Assembly: GCA_029862045.1 (NCBI GenBank)
Contig: JAOTYE010000019.1
Coordinates: 1 to 64,000, forward strand
Source: Gammaproteobacteria bacterium
Lineage (GTDB): Bacteria > Pseudomonadota > Gammaproteobacteria > Steroidobacterales > Woeseiaceae
DNA length: 64,000 nucleotides
Direction of reading: 5' to 3'
Part shown: positions 62,813-64,000 of the stretch, piece after piece
Position numbering within the stretch: position 1 is the stretch's first letter
Layout: every line of letters begins with the position of its first letter
Program-made: the position numbers and the translations under genes
Notes under the pieces: generated by a model
What the model was told of the DNA's origin: nothing
Database searches by the model: none
Seen by the model: only the letters and a program-made list of their open reading frames with translations

Positions 62813-63186
62813 TCGGTGCCAAGCATAACCCGGATTACACGAAATCCGGCCATCGACCGGGCACGGTAGACAAACGGCAGGTCTTTCCAGGGGACCAGGA
62901 GCGGTGACACCTTTTTTTCCTCATTGCGCACCGTCCCGTACTTCCACCCGGCCGCGAGTCGCGCCACCCGCCACGTCTCGTGTTCATCCTCTGCCGTCAA
63001 TTCGGAATTCTGTCGCAGCAATTCGATCTGTCGAAACGAGTCTTCTTTCTGCCACGCGTCTTCGGGCAGCTCATGCCAGAACGGAATCTCGTCATCTCCG
63101 CCCCTGCGAATGGATGCAATGAGATTGTGCGTTGCCTCAGCGATTTCCTCATCGGAAAAGCCGGGTTTCGTTTTATCTATCGCCAT
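62809..63186 (-). CDS. RyR-domain protein
   Basis: I set the start at the ATG at 63186, giving 125 residues, because upstream in-frame sequence is low-complexity and lies in the intergenic space. The protein has the bacterial RyR pattern: ETWRVARLAAGWKYGTVRNE near 72, then KKVSPLLVPWKDLP. RyR domains, named from ryanodine receptors, occur in prokaryotic conflict operons with NAD- or nucleotide-targeting enzymes and are predicted to bind such ligands. It is in the same leftward unit as the TIR gene (150 bp upstream). Confidence 0.8.
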   Translation of the reverse strand: MAIDKTKPGFSDEEIAEATHNLIASIRRGGDDEIPFWHELPEDAWQKEDSFRQIELLRQNSELTAEDEHETWRVARLAAGWKYGTVRNEEKKVSPLLVPWKDLPFVYRARSMAGFRVIRVMLGTD

Positions 63187-63335
63187 TCGGTCTCCGCATC
63201 GAATCGGCACGACCGTGCCATCGTGTACCGGGACTTGAAACCTGTTTGTACTAACAGACAATACTAGATTACTGGAAGAACAAAAAGCCCCGATCGTCTG
63301 TCGGTCCGGAGCAGCTTCGAGCGATGTTTTGCCTG

Positions 63336-64000
63336 TCAAGCCCAGAGTTTGCAGCATTTGCTGACAATGCGATCGGCAACGTTTCCAGCCTGTGCCGGAC
63401 CTGGATCGGCCGGCAGCAACACCCGCTCCGTTGGCTTCGGCAGGCCAGGGCGCCTCCGGTACACGCGCATCGGATCGAGAGCAACGCGCTTGGTACCGCG
63501 ACCGCTTCCGGCCCACTCCCGCCCAGTCCAGTTTTCACCGTCGATTTCCGAAGGCGTGCCATAGAGATTGCGCCAAACACCCAGCACGGCGCTACACTGA
63601 TCGAGCCCCTGCGCGAGGAGTTGCGTGAGCTGTTGGTCGCTCTCCTGAGCGAGCTTTCGTCCGCCAGTCCCCGCAAGCGCGACACGATCGAGCCAGACGG
63701 CCACACCCCTTCTAGCGAGCTCGATTGCAAGCTGATCGAGGAATTTAAGTGACTTGATGTCGTCGAAATCATCATGCTTGTAGCTGATGAACATCGATTG
63801 GCGAATCGACGCCTTGGCCAGATCTTCGAGCGGCCCTGCACCCAGTGACGACTTCTGGCCGGCGACGTCGTGGCCGACCGGCGCGATTCGCATTGGGTTC
63901 TGCAAACGCTTGCCGTGCTGCGAATTCCAAGGTCGTCCGGCGTCGGTCGACGGTAAACGCCAAACTTTGCTCTTGCAATTTATGAACGCGATTTTCGCCA
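63336..64000 (-). CDS. TIR domain protein (5' end beyond window)
   Basis: The reading frame is open from 63336 to the right edge, so the gene may extend beyond it. The first Met-type codons inside are TTG at 63905 and ATG at 63893. A TIR domain begins at SMFISYKHDDFDD and includes GVAVWLDRVALAGTGGRKLA and ENWTGREWAG, which holds a possible catalytic Glu. A preceding segment (VWRLPSTDAGRPWNSQHG) may be part of another domain. The C-terminal end is Arg/Pro-rich and less typical. With the RyR gene downstream it forms the right end of the visible island. Confidence 0.7.
   Translation of the reverse strand, partial: AKIAFINCKSKVWRLPSTDAGRPWNSQHGKRLQNPMRIAPVGHDVAGQKSSLGAGPLEDLAKASIRQSMFISYKHDDFDDIKSLKFLDQLAIELARRGVAVWLDRVALAGTGGRKLAQESDQQLTQLLAQGLDQCSAVLGVWRNLYGTPSEIDGENWTGREWAGSGRGTKRVALDPMRVYRRRPGLPKPTERVLLPADPGPAQAGNVADRIVSKCCKLWA

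Overview
The window looks like chromosomal DNA of a GC-rich gammaproteobacterium, probably a marine or sediment type. The evidence is YbiT, DeaD, YhcB/ZapG, a DUF3014 protein, monofunctional transglycosylase MtgA, an MMPL/RND export operon and a GEMM-I c-di-GMP riboswitch. No 16S rRNA or complete tRNA is present, so the lineage is an inference.

Layout. 1-3163: divergent deaD (runs off the left edge) and ybiT. 3200-33800: many short gene blocks (1-5 genes each) separated by copies of one unusual repeat. The blocks carry a lipoprotein aspartyl protease with a PadR regulator; a YbaK-type deacylase with a winged-helix/TolB/TPR protein; a nucleoside phosphorylase; a TetR-RND-LolA-like-barrel export operon; an intradiol dioxygenase; yhcB; DUF3014 and mtgA; a riboswitch-controlled AAA/FHA protein; a CYTH/CHAD pair; CapA, THEP1 and radical SAM genes; a CheR-like methyltransferase; and a small kinase. 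34284-51997: a 17.7 kb seven-gene, translationally coupled operon of three trypsin-like proteases followed by four very large or unusual proteins, including a DUF6603-type one. 53337-64000: a conflict/immunity-like island (alpha/beta hydrolase, TPR-trypsin, two TIR proteins, three nucleoside-deoxyribosyltransferase-like proteins, a macro domain, two HIT proteins, a RyR domain).

The repeat is built on the 3' half of a tRNA-Phe(GAA) gene. The one uninterrupted copy (52228-52272) is exactly tRNA positions 32-76, from the anticodon loop to CCA, read on the minus strand. Its right side carries one of two arm types, each with closely spaced direct repeats (TGGGCACC twice or TCACGCA twice), as integrase arm sites have. 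About 14 copies lie in the same orientation, and several are interrupted in the T-loop by exchangeable hairpin modules. I read this as a fossil or trans-mobilised array of site-specific attachment sites, with blocks of chromosomal and accessory genes between them. No integrase gene is present. At least two truncated genes (a PAP2 phosphatase tail and an unidentified tail next to its terminator) lie directly against repeat copies.

How the genes may work together. The 53-64 kb island combines predicted NAD/nucleotide-cleaving domains (TIR, NDT-like), ADP-ribose or nucleotide processing or binding domains (macro, HIT, RyR), a TPR-S-like sensor fused to trypsin, and a lipase-like effector. This is the usual composition of nucleotide-signal-based self-destruction systems. 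The adjacent protease/DUF6603 operon is conserved in style but of unknown function. These two regions and the tRNA-derived array are the best candidates for undescribed biology.
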